The notes: generated from the letters alone by a model not told the origin. Counted from the stretch's first letter, positions 26,679-36,824 are shown. The stretch is DNA of 64,000 nt from Acetobacteraceae bacterium B3987 (GCA_026537415.1 JAFNMF010000029.1:1-64000), one strand, 5' to 3'. Translations and numbers: made by a program.

Positions 26679-27636
26679 CTTGTTCTCCAAAAAACAAATG
26701 ATTTTCCAACATTCTGACTGCCCGCAACCGCCCTTCAGCAGCCCGGCACAGCCCGATGACATGCCCCCCAACCGTAACCCGCCAGAGTGGAACATCCTCC
26801 ACCCCATCGGGTACGTCCCCCTCAAGGTGAGCCAGCATAACAGCCTGCCCACAGATCAGGGACTTTCCTTCCGCTCGTGTGACGGCCAACGCCGGGATGT
26901 CGACCAGCGCGGTCGCCGCATCCAGCAGAGAAACCGGAAGGGCACATGCCTTGTCTCTAGTTTCAGCCAGTTTGTCTAGCCCTAACTGTTCTGCCGAATA
27001 CGCATGGGAAAGATCAAACGGCCCACACTTCGTCCGCCGCAGGACAGAAATATGCCCCACAGTGCCACAAGCCAAGGCAATATCCCGTGCAAGGGAGCGC
27101 ATATAAACACCCTTGCCAGACTGTACATCAAACACGGCTGTATCAGCATCGGGACGTTCCACCAGAGTAATCGAATCGATTCGAGCGGGACGTGGCGGCA
27201 AATCTGGCGGACGGCCTGCTCGTGCGAGATCATAAGCCCGCTGCCCCCCAACTCTCAGAGCCGAGAAAACAGGTGGAACCTGCATGACATCTCCACACAG
27301 GGCAGGCAGCACTGCCCTGATCTCCTCATCGGAAGGACGTATATCTGAGATTGCGAGAACCTCCCCTTCCCTATCGTCCGTTGTCCGGCTCTCACCAAAA
27401 GACAAGGTAAAACGATAACGCTTGGTTGCGTCCATAATGTAGGGGATCGTGCTTGTAGCCTTACCAAAAGCGATTGGCAGAACCCCCGATGCCAATGGGT
27501 CTAACGTGCCACCATGACCGGCTTTACGACCATCAAAGGCACGCAGCAGCCGGTTGACCATCGTCGTGGAACTAGGCCCCAAAGGCTTATCAAGAATCAG
27601 CCAGCCGTGAATGTCCCTGCCGCTTTTACGTGCCAT
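26662..27636 (-). CDS. truB: tRNA pseudouridine(55) synthase TruB
   Basis: 324-residue enzyme converting U55 in the T-loop of tRNAs to pseudouridine. [13 protein letters not shown] opens the chain, and D46 in [12 protein letters not shown] is the catalytic aspartate; RYRFTLSFG and [13 protein letters not shown] are further family motifs. The C-terminal part (about 245-324) is the TruB C-terminal domain. It starts just downstream of rbfA and its last codons overlap rpsO. Complete and without oddities. Confidence 0.97.
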   Translation of the reverse strand: MARKSGRDIHGWLILDKPLGPSSTTMVNRLLRAFDGRKAGHGGTLDPLASGVLPIAFGKATSTIPYIMDATKRYRFTLSFGESRTTDDREGEVLAISDIRPSDEEIRAVLPALCGDVMQVPPVFSALRVGGQRAYDLARAGRPPDLPPRPARIDSITLVERPDADTAVFDVQSGKGVYMRSLARDIALACGTVGHISVLRRTKCGPFDLSHAYSAEQLGLDKLAETRDKACALPVSLLDAATALVDIPALAVTRAEGKSLICGQAVMLAHLEGDVPDGVEDVPLWRVTVGGHVIGLCRAAEGRLRAVRMLENHLFFGEQDVDHS

Positions 27637-27653
27637 CAGCGTCCCAGCTAGCC

Positions 27654-28097
27654 TTAGTCCGCATCATCTGAAGTTGAAGGATGATGCAGGTCACGCTGAA
27701 CCTCTGGAGAACGAAGAATACTCTCCACCTCCATGGCATGCTCCAGCGATGTATCAGGCTGAAAATGCAACTCTGGTACGGTCCGCAGACGCAGAGCGGA
27801 AGAAAGCCGTTTACGCAGGAAGGAAGCAACACGCTTCAATGCCGGCAGGACGGCTTCTATGTCGTCACGCCCCAGACGGGTAACGAACACCGTTGCATGA
27901 CGCAGGTCCGGAGAAACACGCACCTCCGTCACTGTGACGGTGACGCCATAAAGTTCCGGATCACGAAACTCCGTTCTGGCAAAAAGTTCCGCCAGAACAT
28001 GGCGGACCTCTTCGGCTACACGGAGCTGGCGGGTACTCGGACCGACAGAGCTTTCACCTGCCGGTCCGAGGAGATCAAAGGAAGGCCGTGTCTTCAA
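27654..28097 (-). CDS. rbfA: Ribosome-binding factor A
   Basis: 147-residue KH-like factor for late 30S maturation. [15 protein letters not shown] at the N terminus, [23 protein letters not shown] in the middle and a C-terminal [22 protein letters not shown] block are characteristic. The N-terminal tail of about 18 residues and a short acidic C-terminal tail are variable. Its ATG overlaps the stop of infB by four bases (ATGA), which indicates translational coupling. Second of the 30S-assembly genes in this operon, with rimP at the operon's head. Confidence 0.96.
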   Translation of the reverse strand: MKTRPSFDLLGPAGESSVGPSTRQLRVAEEVRHVLAELFARTEFRDPELYGVTVTVTEVRVSPDLRHATVFVTRLGRDDIEAVLPALKRVASFLRKRLSSALRLRTVPELHFQPDTSLEHAMEVESILRSPEVQRDLHHPSTSDDAD

Positions 28098-30838
28098 GCC
28101 GGGATCTCTTCCATTTCATAGCATTCAACAACATCGCCTTCCCGCAGGTCATTATAACCAGCGAAGGAAAGACCACACTCGTAGTTATGAGCCACTTCAC
28201 GGACATCATCCTTGAAGCGTTTCAGCTGGCTCAGCTCGCCCTCATGAATGACGACGTTTTCACGCAGCAGGCGCACGCCACAGCCACGCTTGACGACACC
28301 CTCAGTGACGTAACAACCAGCGACCTTGCCCACCTTGGTAATGTTGAAGACCTGACGGACCTCTGCATAACCAAGGAACTTCTCGCGATGCTTCGGAGCG
28401 ATACGACCCTTGACCAGCTTCTCCACATCATCAGAGACCTGATAGATGATGGAATAATACCGGATATCCACGCCATCACGCTGTGCTAGCTCACGAGCCT
28501 GCACGGTGGCACGCACATTGAAGGCGATGATAACAGCATTAGACGCCTTCGCCAGCTGCACATCACTCTCGGTAATCTGCCCGACAGTAGCATTCAGAAC
28601 ACGAACGGCCACTTCCTCATGGGAGAGCTTCTCAACTGTTGCCTGAATAGCCTCAGCAGACCCCTGCACGTCAGCTTTGACGATAAGAGCCACTTCCTTC
28701 TGCTCACCAGCCTGAATCTTGGCCAGCATCTGGTCCAGCGTTCCACGAGCAGCAACCTGCATGGCCGTAGCCTTTTCACGAGCCTTACGCTGACGGAACT
28801 CGCTAATTTCACGGGCACGGTTTTCACTGTCGACCACCACGAACGGCGCACCAGCATCCGGCACACCACTCATACCCAAAATCTCTACTGGAACAGACGG
28901 ACCAGCCTTCTTGATCTGCTTACCGTGATCATCCAACAGGGCACGGACACGGCCCCAATGAGCCCCGGCCACAACAATATCTGTCCGGTTGAGTGTTCCC
29001 TTCTGGACCAGCACAGTCGCCACGGAACCACGACCACGGTCCAGACGGCTCTCGATCACTGCACCTTCGGCGATCCGGTTCGGATTCGCTTTCAGGTCCA
29101 GGATTTCAGCCTGAAGCAGGATAGCTTCAAGCAGTCGATCAAGACCATCACGCTTCAGGGCGGACACTTCCACCTCCTGCGTGTCGCCGCCCATGCTTTC
29201 CACCACAATCTCATGGTTCAGCAGCTCATTGCGAACACGGTCCGGATTGGCACCGGGTTTATCCATCTTGTTGATGGCCACAATGATCGGCGCATTCGCT
29301 GCTTTGGCGTGTTTGATGGCTTCGATCGTCTGCGGCATGACACCATCATCAGCAGCAACAACCAGAATAACGATATCCGTCACGGAAGCACCACGGGCAC
29401 GCATGGAGGTAAAGGCTTCATGACCCGGCGTATCAATGAAGGTCACCTTCTGGCCGGAAGCCACAGTCACCTGATAGGCACCGATATGCTGGGTAATCCC
29501 ACCGGCCTCGCCATGAGCAACGTCTGTCGTGCGCAAAGCATCCAGCAGAGAGGTCTTACCGTGGTCAACATGACCCATCACCGTCACAACCGGCGGACGG
29601 GGCTTCATATCTTCCGGCTTATCCTCGATACCCTCGATACCGACTTCAACATCACTATCCGCCACACGCTTGATACGGTGACCGAATTCGCTCACGACCA
29701 GCTCTGCCGTATCACCATCGATGCTCTGAGCGGCAGTCGCCATGACGCCCATCTTCATCAGCATCTTGATGACTTCACCCTGACGGGCAGCCATACGGTT
29801 AGCCAGCTCGCCTACCGTAATGGTCTCCGGCACGATCACATCACGCACGACCCGGACCTGATCAGAGCGCAGACGCTCCAACTCAGCCTGACGGCGTTCA
29901 CGATCACGCTGACGCCGGACGGAAGCCAGCGACCGTGTCTTACCATCATCACCTTCAATGGCAGCACGGACATCGATACGACCAGAGCGACGATCCTGCC
30001 CGCCACCGCCGCCACGACGGGAAGACGGACGACGAGAAGGCGTTGATGAACGACGGGCACCACCAGCACCACCACTCCCACGACGGGATGGAGCGGCTCC
30101 CTCATCATCAGCACCACCGACACGACCCCGCAGATGCAATGTTTCATTCGCAGTACTGCTGCCAGCACTAGAACGAGCAGAAGATGCCCGGGATGAAGTT
30201 GCTGTGTTCAACGGACGGCTCGGCATAATGGCACGCTCGGCCAGCGGACGCAGACGCTTAGTCGGCTCGGCGAGCTGCACCCCCCCTGCCGTGGACGTTG
30301 TCAGCGGTGGTGGCACACGCCGCTCAGCTTCCTGCCGACGAGCAGCAACCTCAGCCTTCTTACGCACTTCCTCCTCGGCCGCACGAGTCCGAGCTTCCTC
30401 TTCTTCTTGAGCGCGACGGCTCTCAGCTTCGGCCTGCTTGCGCGCTTCTTCCTCAGCAGCAGAACGGATGCGAATTTTTTCAGCTTCCTGACGAGCCGCC
30501 TCTTCAGCCTCACGACGGGCTGCCGCAGCAGCGGCCTCAGCCAGAACACGCTGCCGCTTCTCCTGTTCGGAGGCTGTCAAACCACGGGCACCAGCTGTTG
30601 CACGGCCACCACGACCGCCTGCAGCACCACTTCTCTTAGGCTTGCGCACCTCGACCCGGACTTCCTTGGAACGCCCATGACTGAAGCTCTGTCTTACAGA
30701 GCCAGCCTCCACAGTCCGCCCCACTTCCTTACGTCCTGCCGGACGAAGGGACAGACGACCGGAGCTTTTGCTCTGCCCTTCTTTAGGGGTTGTCCCCTTT
30801 GGAGTTCCGTTCTGGTTGCGCTCGTTGCCGTCGCTCAT
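28094..30838 (-). CDS. infB: Translation initiation factor IF-2
   Basis: 914-residue GTPase placing initiator tRNA on the 30S subunit. The first 330 residues are low complexity: a Lys/Arg/Ala/Glu-rich coiled-coil-like stretch (about 88-175), then Arg/Gly/Ser-rich segments. The IF2 N-terminal subdomain lies near 335-385. G domain motifs: GHVDHGKT (422-429), DTPGHE and NKMDKP; domains II-IV follow, ending with a [18 protein letters not shown]-like tail. Length is typical for alphaproteobacteria. Fourth gene of the rimP operon and coupled to rbfA by a four-base overlap. Confidence 0.97.
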   Translation of the reverse strand: MSDGNERNQNGTPKGTTPKEGQSKSSGRLSLRPAGRKEVGRTVEAGSVRQSFSHGRSKEVRVEVRKPKRSGAAGGRGGRATAGARGLTASEQEKRQRVLAEAAAAAARREAEEAARQEAEKIRIRSAAEEEARKQAEAESRRAQEEEEARTRAAEEEVRKKAEVAARRQEAERRVPPPLTTSTAGGVQLAEPTKRLRPLAERAIMPSRPLNTATSSRASSARSSAGSSTANETLHLRGRVGGADDEGAAPSRRGSGGAGGARRSSTPSRRPSSRRGGGGGQDRRSGRIDVRAAIEGDDGKTRSLASVRRQRDRERRQAELERLRSDQVRVVRDVIVPETITVGELANRMAARQGEVIKMLMKMGVMATAAQSIDGDTAELVVSEFGHRIKRVADSDVEVGIEGIEDKPEDMKPRPPVVTVMGHVDHGKTSLLDALRTTDVAHGEAGGITQHIGAYQVTVASGQKVTFIDTPGHEAFTSMRARGASVTDIVILVVAADDGVMPQTIEAIKHAKAANAPIIVAINKMDKPGANPDRVRNELLNHEIVVESMGGDTQEVEVSALKRDGLDRLLEAILLQAEILDLKANPNRIAEGAVIESRLDRGRGSVATVLVQKGTLNRTDIVVAGAHWGRVRALLDDHGKQIKKAGPSVPVEILGMSGVPDAGAPFVVVDSENRAREISEFRQRKAREKATAMQVAARGTLDQMLAKIQAGEQKEVALIVKADVQGSAEAIQATVEKLSHEEVAVRVLNATVGQITESDVQLAKASNAVIIAFNVRATVQARELAQRDGVDIRYYSIIYQVSDDVEKLVKGRIAPKHREKFLGYAEVRQVFNITKVGKVAGCYVTEGVVKRGCGVRLLRENVVIHEGELSQLKRFKDDVREVAHNYECGLSFAGYNDLREGDVVECYEMEEIPA

Positions 30839-30854
30839 AATTTCTGCCTGTTCC

Positions 30855-31520
30855 TTACTGCCCTACCGTATCAGGGCCCGGGAGCGTACCTTCGGCCACC
30901 CCCGCAAATCTCTTATATTCTGCCTTCAGACGCTCTGCCAGCGCACCGGGGGACATCACGGCATAAACCGCACGCTCCCGCCCGAAAGACGCTGCCAGAA
31001 TACCCCCTGGCACCCAGACCACCGGCAATTCCCGCTGGCCTGACAGCAGACGGGCCACCTCATCCTGGCTCGCACCTGCTGCACAGATGACAACCCCGAC
31101 TCTGCCAGCAACGATCCGTTCCCGACATTTCTGGAACCCACAGACCGCCTCACCAGCGCGTCGGCCCAGACTGATACCATCCAGAAGACGCTTTGCCAAA
31201 CCATCCTTGAGAGACTCCAAAAGCCTCTCTGGCACATTTACCTTCTGTCGTGCTGCCCGAGAGAAAACACGTGCAAGCTGTTTATCCTCCAGAACGGCCC
31301 TGTCCGCTCTCAGCCACATGCCTCGCCCTGGCAGACGGGCGGCGAGATCCGCCACAATTCTACCCTCCGGCCCCACGACAAACCGTATCATATGACACGG
31401 CTCATCATGTGTCCGGCTGATTAAGCACCGCCGCTGAGAGGGGACACGACGCCCCCGCCCGGACGGACCATCATCTACATCAGGGATATGATCCTCAGTC
31501 GTGACCCGAGTCTCCCTCAC
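30855..31520 (-). CDS. YlxR (DUF448) RNA-binding protein with L7Ae-like domain
   Basis: 221 residues. The DUF448/YlxR domain (about residues 20-110) shows [19 protein letters not shown] and [11 protein letters not shown]; a ribosomal L7Ae-like domain (about 130-200) follows, a common fusion in alphaproteobacteria. The open frame extends to 31610 inside nusA, but the GTG at 31520 has GAGGGAG seven bases upstream and overlaps nusA by only 26 bases, so I chose it. YlxR-type proteins bind RNA or nucleoid components; here the operon position between nusA and infB is the conserved one. Confidence 0.88.
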   Translation of the reverse strand: MRETRVTTEDHIPDVDDGPSGRGRRVPSQRRCLISRTHDEPCHMIRFVVGPEGRIVADLAARLPGRGMWLRADRAVLEDKQLARVFSRAARQKVNVPERLLESLKDGLAKRLLDGISLGRRAGEAVCGFQKCRERIVAGRVGVVICAAGASQDEVARLLSGQRELPVVWVPGGILAASFGRERAVYAVMSPGALAERLKAEYKRFAGVAEGTLPGPDTVGQ

Positions 31521-33039
31521 CAGAAGCTCCCTCGCCACCCTCAAACCAGTGGGCACGAGCTGCCATAATAATCTCGTTGGCCTCAGCTTCCTCCAGTGGT
31601 TCATCACCACCTAGAAGCTCGATCAGCTCATCAGCAGCCAGATCGGCCAGATCATCCAGCGTCTTAATGCCTTTTTCCCCCAGTTCAACCAGAACCTGAA
31701 GAGAGAAAACACCCAGATCGACCAGATCATCACTGACACCCAGTTCGCGGCGACGCTCATCGAGCGCACGCTCACGACCTGCCAGATAATTATTGGCGCG
31801 GGTCATCAACTCCTCGGCCACACTCTCATCGAATCCTTCGATATCGTGCAGCTCTGCCGGGTCGGCATAAGCCAAGTCCTCGATGCTATGATACCCTTCG
31901 GTCACCAGCAGACCGGCAATCACATCATCAACATCCAGCTCATTGACGAACTGGCTGGTGCGCTTGCGGAACTCTTCCTGACGGCGTTCAGATTCCTCGG
32001 CCTCGGTCAGGATGTCGATATCCCAACGAGTCAGCTGACTGGCGAGACGGACATTCTGCCCACGGCGACCAATGGCCAGAGACAGCTGCTCATCCGGCAC
32101 CACAACCTCGACACGACCAGCATCTTCATCCATCACCACCTTGGTGACTTCAGCCGGAGCCAGAGCATTCACCACGAATGTAGCAGCCTGCGGGCTCCAA
32201 GGAATGATGTCGATCTTTTCGCCCTGAAGCTCAGCGACGACAGCCTGCACACGAGAGCCACGCATACCCACACAAGCACCGACCGGATCGATGGAGGCAT
32301 CACGGGACTCGACAGCCATCTTGGCACGGGAACCCGGGTCACGGGCCACGGCCTTAATCTCGATGATCCCGTCATAAATTTCCGGCACTTCCTGAGCAAA
32401 CAGCTTGGCCAAGAAACCCGGATGGGTACGGGAGAGGAAAATCTGCGGGCCACGAGGCTCATCCCGCACATCATAGATGTAGGCACGGATGCGGTCCGAG
32501 TTGCGGAACTCCTCACGGGGGATCATCTCATCACGGCGCAGCAGCCCTTCAGCATGGCCGCCCAGCTCCACCATAAGGTTGCCGTATTCTGTCTGCTTGA
32601 GCGTCCCGTTGATGATTTCACCCACACGGTCCTTGAACTCATCATACTGACGCTTGCGCTCATATTCACGCACACGCTGGACGATCACCTGCTTGGCTGT
32701 CTGAGCGGCAATACGGCCGAAATCGATCGGCGGTAGGGGATCAACAATGAACTCCCCTGCCTGAATCTCCGGCTTGAACTTGCGAGCGATCTTCAGCGGA
32801 ATCTGAATATCCTCATTTTCCGCTACCTCGACAACTTCAGTCCAGCGACTCAGGCGAACCTCACCGGTCTTGCGGTCGATCGTGGCACGGATGTCCTTCT
32901 CATGCCCGTATTTCGCACGGCCGGCCTTCTGTATGGCCTGCTCCATGGCTTCGAGCACCTGCTCACGATCAATATTCTTTTCCCTTGAGACCGCATCAGC
33001 AACCAGAAGCAGCTCAGGACGGGTAACAGATGTGTCCAT
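31495..33039 (-). CDS. nusA: Transcription termination/antitermination factor NusA
   Basis: 514-residue RNA polymerase-associated factor. N-terminal RNAP-binding domain (about 1-130), S1 domain (about 135-200), then two KH domains (about 205-345) with GACVGMRGSRVQAVV and LAIGRRGQNVRLA. The C-terminal third contains two helix-hairpin-helix acidic repeats (VIAGLLVTEGYHSIEDLA and the LVELGEKGIKTLDDLADL unit). A GGAGG ribosome site precedes the ATG. Second gene of the operon after rimP. Complete. Confidence 0.97.
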   Translation of the reverse strand: MDTSVTRPELLLVADAVSREKNIDREQVLEAMEQAIQKAGRAKYGHEKDIRATIDRKTGEVRLSRWTEVVEVAENEDIQIPLKIARKFKPEIQAGEFIVDPLPPIDFGRIAAQTAKQVIVQRVREYERKRQYDEFKDRVGEIINGTLKQTEYGNLMVELGGHAEGLLRRDEMIPREEFRNSDRIRAYIYDVRDEPRGPQIFLSRTHPGFLAKLFAQEVPEIYDGIIEIKAVARDPGSRAKMAVESRDASIDPVGACVGMRGSRVQAVVAELQGEKIDIIPWSPQAATFVVNALAPAEVTKVVMDEDAGRVEVVVPDEQLSLAIGRRGQNVRLASQLTRWDIDILTEAEESERRQEEFRKRTSQFVNELDVDDVIAGLLVTEGYHSIEDLAYADPAELHDIEGFDESVAEELMTRANNYLAGRERALDERRRELGVSDDLVDLGVFSLQVLVELGEKGIKTLDDLADLAADELIELLGGDEPLEEAEANEIIMAARAHWFEGGEGASGEGDSGHD

Positions 33040-33073
33040 CAGATAGGACCTCCAACCAGCAGAAGACGGGTCA

Positions 33074-33652
33074 TCAGTTTTTCTTCCCCGGCTTTTTGGG
33101 TTTCAGCTTTGGCGCACGACGGGGTTTGCCGTCAGCCTCGGCCTCTTCTTCCTGCGCCACGCCAGCCAGCGCAGCACTTGCCTCAATCAGCTCATCCGTC
33201 AGGACCAGCCGTGCCTTACGCATGTCATCCAGCGGCAGGGCCACTTCCTGCCCGTCATCCAGACGAAGCAGGCCAAGCCCATCCCGCTCCCCGAGAACGA
33301 TACCAGCAAAACGCTTGCGGCCATCCAGCGGAACCTCAAGCTCCACCTTGGCCAAATGCCCAGCAAAACGCTCCCAGTCTTTTGCACGGGTTAGCGGGCG
33401 GTCGATCCCAGCAGAGGAGACCTCTAGCATCCAAGCACCCGGTATCGGGTCATCCACATCCAGCACAGCACCCACGGCATGGCTGATCTGCTCGCAATCC
33501 TCAACACTGATGAGTGACCCATCAGCCCGATCAGCCATGACCTGAACGGTCGGAGTCTCATGCCCAAGAACGGAAAGACGCACCAGTTCATAGCCCATAT
33601 CGGCCAGAGTCGGAGCGATCCTATCCGCAATGCGTGCTTCCAGCCCACTCAA
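33074..33652 (-). CDS. rimP: Ribosome maturation factor RimP
   Basis: About 192 residues from a TTG at 33652. Family motifs: [32 protein letters not shown], [18 protein letters not shown] [24 protein letters not shown] (split here for length) and a basic C-terminal tail KPKKPGKKN. The open frame continues to a TTG at 33736, but that codon lies just after the T tract of a terminator hairpin and would add 28 residues of Ser/Gly-rich tail; neither TTG has a good ribosome site, so the start is uncertain. Heads the 30S-assembly operon and may be controlled by attenuation. Confidence 0.9.
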   Translation of the reverse strand: MSGLEARIADRIAPTLADMGYELVRLSVLGHETPTVQVMADRADGSLISVEDCEQISHAVGAVLDVDDPIPGAWMLEVSSAGIDRPLTRAKDWERFAGHLAKVELEVPLDGRKRFAGIVLGERDGLGLLRLDDGQEVALPLDDMRKARLVLTDELIEASAALAGVAQEEEAEADGKPRRAPKLKPKKPGKKN

Positions 33653-33739
33653 ACGGCGGATGCCGTGAGAGCTCTCACCTTCATGAAGTGATGCGGACGG
33701 ACCGGACTGATCCGGTGATGTGGAAAAATGATCCAAAAC

Positions 33740-33765
33740 AAAAAAGGCGGCCCGTCAGGGCCACC
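33740..33765 (-). terminator. Intrinsic terminator in the rimP leader (attenuator candidate)
   Basis: On the minus strand: GGTGGCCC-TGAC-GGGCCGCC (33765 to 33746), an 8-bp stem with one G-U pair and a four-base loop, then six T (33745-33740). There is no annotated minus-strand gene upstream to terminate, since the next gene is divergent, and it precedes rimP by about 90 bases. Confidence 0.8.
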
Positions 33766-33838
33766 CCCCAAAAGAGCGGAAAGTGAAAACATTCCCCTGA
33801 TACGACAGAGCCACCCCCAATGCAAGCACTTCCCTCAT
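33755..33838 (-). CDS. Candidate leader peptide of the rimP operon
   Basis: A 27-codon ORF from ATG 33838, with GGTGA five bases upstream as ribosome site, ending FRSFGGWP then TGA. The TGA forms part of the loop of the terminator hairpin (33740-33765), so a ribosome finishing the peptide would cover the left arm and block the hairpin. A GTG three codons earlier is an alternative start. The coding potential is not proven: codon use is only moderately like that of neighbours. Arrangement resembles translation-coupled attenuation. Confidence 0.35.
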   Translation of the reverse strand: MREVLALGVALSYQGNVFTFRSFGGWP

Positions 33839-33920
33839 CAGGTTCACCAGGCGAATGATGAGCAGAACTTCATCTTTTACTGCCTTGTTCCATGATAGAA
33901 AATGATGCGAAATATTAGTT

Positions 33921-34511
33921 ATGGAACAGCCTTCACCATCCCCTGCACCACAGAAACAGCCTCTCTGGCGTACTGCGGCGATGATTGCCTCCGCTGTTGG
34001 GCTCGGTGGGGCTTTGCTGGCCTTGCATAGCCAATCACCTTCTCATCAGGGCATGTCCCACCCTAGACCACAGCTCCAGCCGCAAACAACAGAACAAGCC
34101 ATTCCTATGGTTGAAGGGTCACTGTCCCTCTCCATGTTGCCACCTGATGAAGCGGCACGAGCCATCGCCCGCAGCAATTTTCCAACCCAGCAGAAACCCG
34201 CCCTTCTTGCTGCTCTGAAAGAGAACCGTATCCGACTGGCGGCCATGCCTCTAGCCGATGCCTCTGGCCATACCGGACAGATTCTGACCGTCAGTGGGGC
34301 CGGTTTCAGCCAGCAGGTTGTTCTTGGCCCACAAGCCAAAGCTGTTCTGCTTCCTATCGCACGGGAAGGCATCGTCACACTGACCCGTACTGGTCCTGCC
34401 AGACTGGGGCCGCTTTCCATTGCCACATTAAATATATTCCGTAACGTCGTTGTTCTACCACCCCTCACACAGGCCAGCCCCTCGCTAGCTGTTCCGGTAA
34501 TTGTCCAGTAA
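33921..34511 (+). CDS. Unrecognised membrane-anchored protein, AAA+ cluster gene 1
   Basis: 196 residues that I cannot assign to a family. A basic N terminus (KQPLWR) precedes one hydrophobic segment at about residues 19-37, so it is probably a signal-anchored protein with the bulk outside the cytoplasm. A Pro/Gln-rich linker follows (about 45-63). The rest (about 64-196) looks like a small alpha/beta domain: a helical part (LPPDEAARAIARSNFPTQQ), then beta-like strands rich in Val, Leu and Gly (QILTVSGAGFSQQVVLG). It leads a co-directional group with the AAA+ ATPase 85 bases downstream, suggesting an operon. Divergent from the rimP operon. Confidence 0.65.
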   Translation: MEQPSPSPAPQKQPLWRTAAMIASAVGLGGALLALHSQSPSHQGMSHPRPQLQPQTTEQAIPMVEGSLSLSMLPPDEAARAIARSNFPTQQKPALLAALKENRIRLAAMPLADASGHTGQILTVSGAGFSQQVVLGPQAKAVLLPIAREGIVTLTRTGPARLGPLSIATLNIFRNVVVLPPLTQASPSLAVPVIVQ

Positions 34512-34596
34512 GGATTACGATAAAGGGCTTGACCCCATCCCGGCCAGATAGTGAAAACAGGAACTTCTTTACCCGGCAGGATTGCAGGAGCCCATG

Positions 34597-35880
34597 ATGA
34601 AAACCCTGATCCCCTGGCTGTCCCGCATGATGCCCCTAATGATGGCAGCCTTCCTCATCCTGGCAGCTGTCCAGCTAGCCCTGATGGTCCATCTCTCACC
34701 CACGGCCCTGCTGCATTGGCTGCTTGTGGCTGTGGACTGGGCCCGTCCCGGCTATCTTCCGGCTGGCGTCATCGGCCTTGCCCTCTCGCTTGCCGGAGTG
34801 TTCTACTGTCTCTCATCCGACCGTTTGGCCCGCCGTGGCCTGCGCCATAGAAAGAGTTTTCTCATGGATGTTCTCAGCCGTCTGACCAACCGCACTGCTC
34901 TGGAGGAAATGCTGGCCCGACAGCAGCGTGAAAGTGCCATCAATGCTGAAGAACTGGCCGCTGCCCTACGTGCCCGTGTCATTGGGCAGGATCAGGTCTG
35001 TGAAGATATTGCCCAGCAGCTACGCCGCCGTCTTGCCCTCCAGAACCGTGACCGACCTGTCGGGGTTTTTCTACTAGCTGGCCCGCCCGGTACGGGTAAG
35101 ACCTATCTGGCCAAACAGATCGCAGGTCAAACGGAACGCCCCCTGCTGCATTTTGATATGACGCAGATGTCCAGCCCCCATGCTGCCACACAGCTTTTTG
35201 GTTCTCCCAAGGGCTATGTCGGTTCTGATACGTTCGGGCGACTGACAGGTGGCCTTAAAGAAAATCCTGATGCGGTCGTCCTGCTGGATGAAATTGAAAA
35301 AGCCCATCCGGATGTTTTCAAAAAGTTCCTTACGGCGTGGAACGACGGCCATGTAACGGAGGCCTCTACCAACGAGCTGGTACCGACCACACGAGCCATC
35401 TTTGTTCTGACCTCCAACATTGCGACAGATGCTCTCAGTGCCATTGCGGACCGACTGGCTGATGAACCCGAGAAAATGCGAGCCGAATCAACCGAAGCCC
35501 TCCGCCGGGCCGGATTTGCACCGGAGGTTCTGAACCGACTGGACCGCATCTTTGTCTTCCGAGCCCTGCGTGGGTTGGACCTCGCCCGTGTGGCCGCTCT
35601 TGAAATCGAACAGATGATCCGTGGTTATGGTCTGAATGTTGAAGCAGGCGGTATCGACCCTGCCCTCCTCTTCGAAATCCTCCAGCGTCAACAGAAGCTG
35701 GGCAGCATGGCCAGTGCCCGAGATATTCTCCGCTCCATTGAGGATATGATCAGCGACAGCTTAATTACGGCCCGCCAGCAAGGGCGCACTCATGTTCATC
35801 TCGTCATGGAAGGTGAAGGCCGTATCCGGGCAGAAACAAGCGAAGAACCGCAGGAACGCATGAAGAAGGCCAGCCTGTGA
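34597..35880 (+). CDS. Membrane-anchored Hsp100 D2-type AAA+ ATPase
   Basis: 427 residues. Two hydrophobic segments at about 13-33 and 53-73 anchor the protein, followed by a linker and one AAA+ module of the ClpA/ClpB D2 class: Walker A GPPGTGKT (162-169), pore-loop GYVG (206-209), Walker B LLDEIEKAHPD (229-239), sensor 1 LTSN (271-274) and arginine finger in LNRLD (R314), then the D2-small domain to about 410. Only one module is present, with no N-domain and no IGF/ClpP loop visible. The pore loop suggests protein unfolding or remodelling. Start ATG 34597 has AGGAG six bases upstream; the ATG at 34594 is too close. Its last four bases overlap the next gene. Confidence 0.85.
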   Translation: MKTLIPWLSRMMPLMMAAFLILAAVQLALMVHLSPTALLHWLLVAVDWARPGYLPAGVIGLALSLAGVFYCLSSDRLARRGLRHRKSFLMDVLSRLTNRTALEEMLARQQRESAINAEELAAALRARVIGQDQVCEDIAQQLRRRLALQNRDRPVGVFLLAGPPGTGKTYLAKQIAGQTERPLLHFDMTQMSSPHAATQLFGSPKGYVGSDTFGRLTGGLKENPDAVVLLDEIEKAHPDVFKKFLTAWNDGHVTEASTNELVPTTRAIFVLTSNIATDALSAIADRLADEPEKMRAESTEALRRAGFAPEVLNRLDRIFVFRALRGLDLARVAALEIEQMIRGYGLNVEAGGIDPALLFEILQRQQKLGSMASARDILRSIEDMISDSLITARQQGRTHVHLVMEGEGRIRAETSEEPQERMKKASL

Positions 35881-36812
35881 AACCCTTCTTCAGCACCTTC
35901 ATCTCGTTATGGAAGCAGGCACCGCTCTGGCGGTTCTGCTTCATTCTTGGCATCGGGGGGCTGGCACTAGCCGCCTTTTTCCCGACGCCGTGGCTGAAGA
36001 AAGAAGCTCCTTGGCTACCCGGCCATGCCTTATCTGATGCCAAAGGACCGCACACATCTGCGGGTAATACAGACGATAAGGACAGTGCCGAAAACGGACC
36101 TACCGGGCCAGTTCCTGTCCATCTGCAATATCCGAGCATGTCCGAAATCGTGCGGGATCACATCGTATTGGGCGGACACACACTGCCCCTTCCTAAAGGA
36201 GAGTGGCACCCTATTCTATCTGCCCAGATCAGTGATGATTCACCACTCTCTTTTCTGGCCCTTGTCCGCACATATCAGGGAGCTGTTACAGGTCTCATCA
36301 TTGCTCAGGCAACACAGCAGCCCGTGCCGCCGGATAGGATCGGTAATGCAACCGGCGTCTGCCATGATGACCGCAACTTCCTCAATCACAGCATCCCTGT
36401 CGCCTCTTCTGGGGAAGATTGCATCGGCTCTGGCACTGTCATGATACAGGGTAATGATGTCAGCACCAATCCACTGATCAACCAAGCCATAGCCCGTCTG
36501 CAAGCCCTCGGCGTGACACCCATTCCTCCCCTGTTTCTGGCGGTTCAGTGGCGGCACGTTACCGTAGCACCAGACGGACAAGCACAGCTTGGCCTTATGG
36601 ACACTCTGATTCCTCCGCTGGACCAACAGACCCATCAACTTCTGGCTCCCCTTCCTGCATGGGGGAAAGGGAATCTTGGCCCCTACCCTGAAGCCAGAGC
36701 ATTCCTAGCTCAGATGCGAGACTGGGCCTTGGAATGGCAAAAAGCCCTGCAAGCCGATTTTGAAAATCAATCACAGGGCTTCTTCGTTGCTCCAGACCCG
36801 CAGGTCCCCTGA
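35877..36812 (+). CDS. Unrecognised membrane-anchored protein, AAA+ cluster gene 3
   Basis: 311 residues without a family I recognise. A hydrophobic segment at about residues 19-36, after a basic start, suggests a single-pass anchor with an exported C-terminal part. The exported part has Cys residues (GVCHDDRNF and EDCIGSG, about 25 residues apart) that could form a disulfide, and a mostly beta/alpha pattern. The start overlaps the AAA+ gene by four bases (ATGA), so both are co-translated. Convergent with the amino-acid ABC operon, 12 bases apart. Probably works with the AAA+ ATPase in the envelope; the substrate is unknown. Confidence 0.65.
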   Translation: MKPFFSTFISLWKQAPLWRFCFILGIGGLALAAFFPTPWLKKEAPWLPGHALSDAKGPHTSAGNTDDKDSAENGPTGPVPVHLQYPSMSEIVRDHIVLGGHTLPLPKGEWHPILSAQISDDSPLSFLALVRTYQGAVTGLIIAQATQQPVPPDRIGNATGVCHDDRNFLNHSIPVASSGEDCIGSGTVMIQGNDVSTNPLINQAIARLQALGVTPIPPLFLAVQWRHVTVAPDGQAQLGLMDTLIPPLDQQTHQLLAPLPAWGKGNLGPYPEARAFLAQMRDWALEWQKALQADFENQSQGFFVAPDPQVP

Positions 36813-36824
36813 ACCATTGATACC

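Noticed and set aside
28619-30046. 475-codon plus-strand ORF opposite infB
   Set aside because: It is antisense to a gene with clear IF-2 motifs; high GC makes long shadow frames common, and the translation is low in recognisable motifs.
33837-33845. GAACCUGAU on the minus strand, like part of a TPP riboswitch, next to CUGAUGA as in hammerhead ribozymes
   Set aside because: The other conserved TPP elements (CUGAGA, AGGGA tail) and the hammerhead GAAA core are absent; the bases are explained by the small ORF.
33860-33878. Possible plus-strand terminator GATGA...TCATC followed by TTTT
   Set aside because: Only a 5-bp stem with no gene upstream on that strand.
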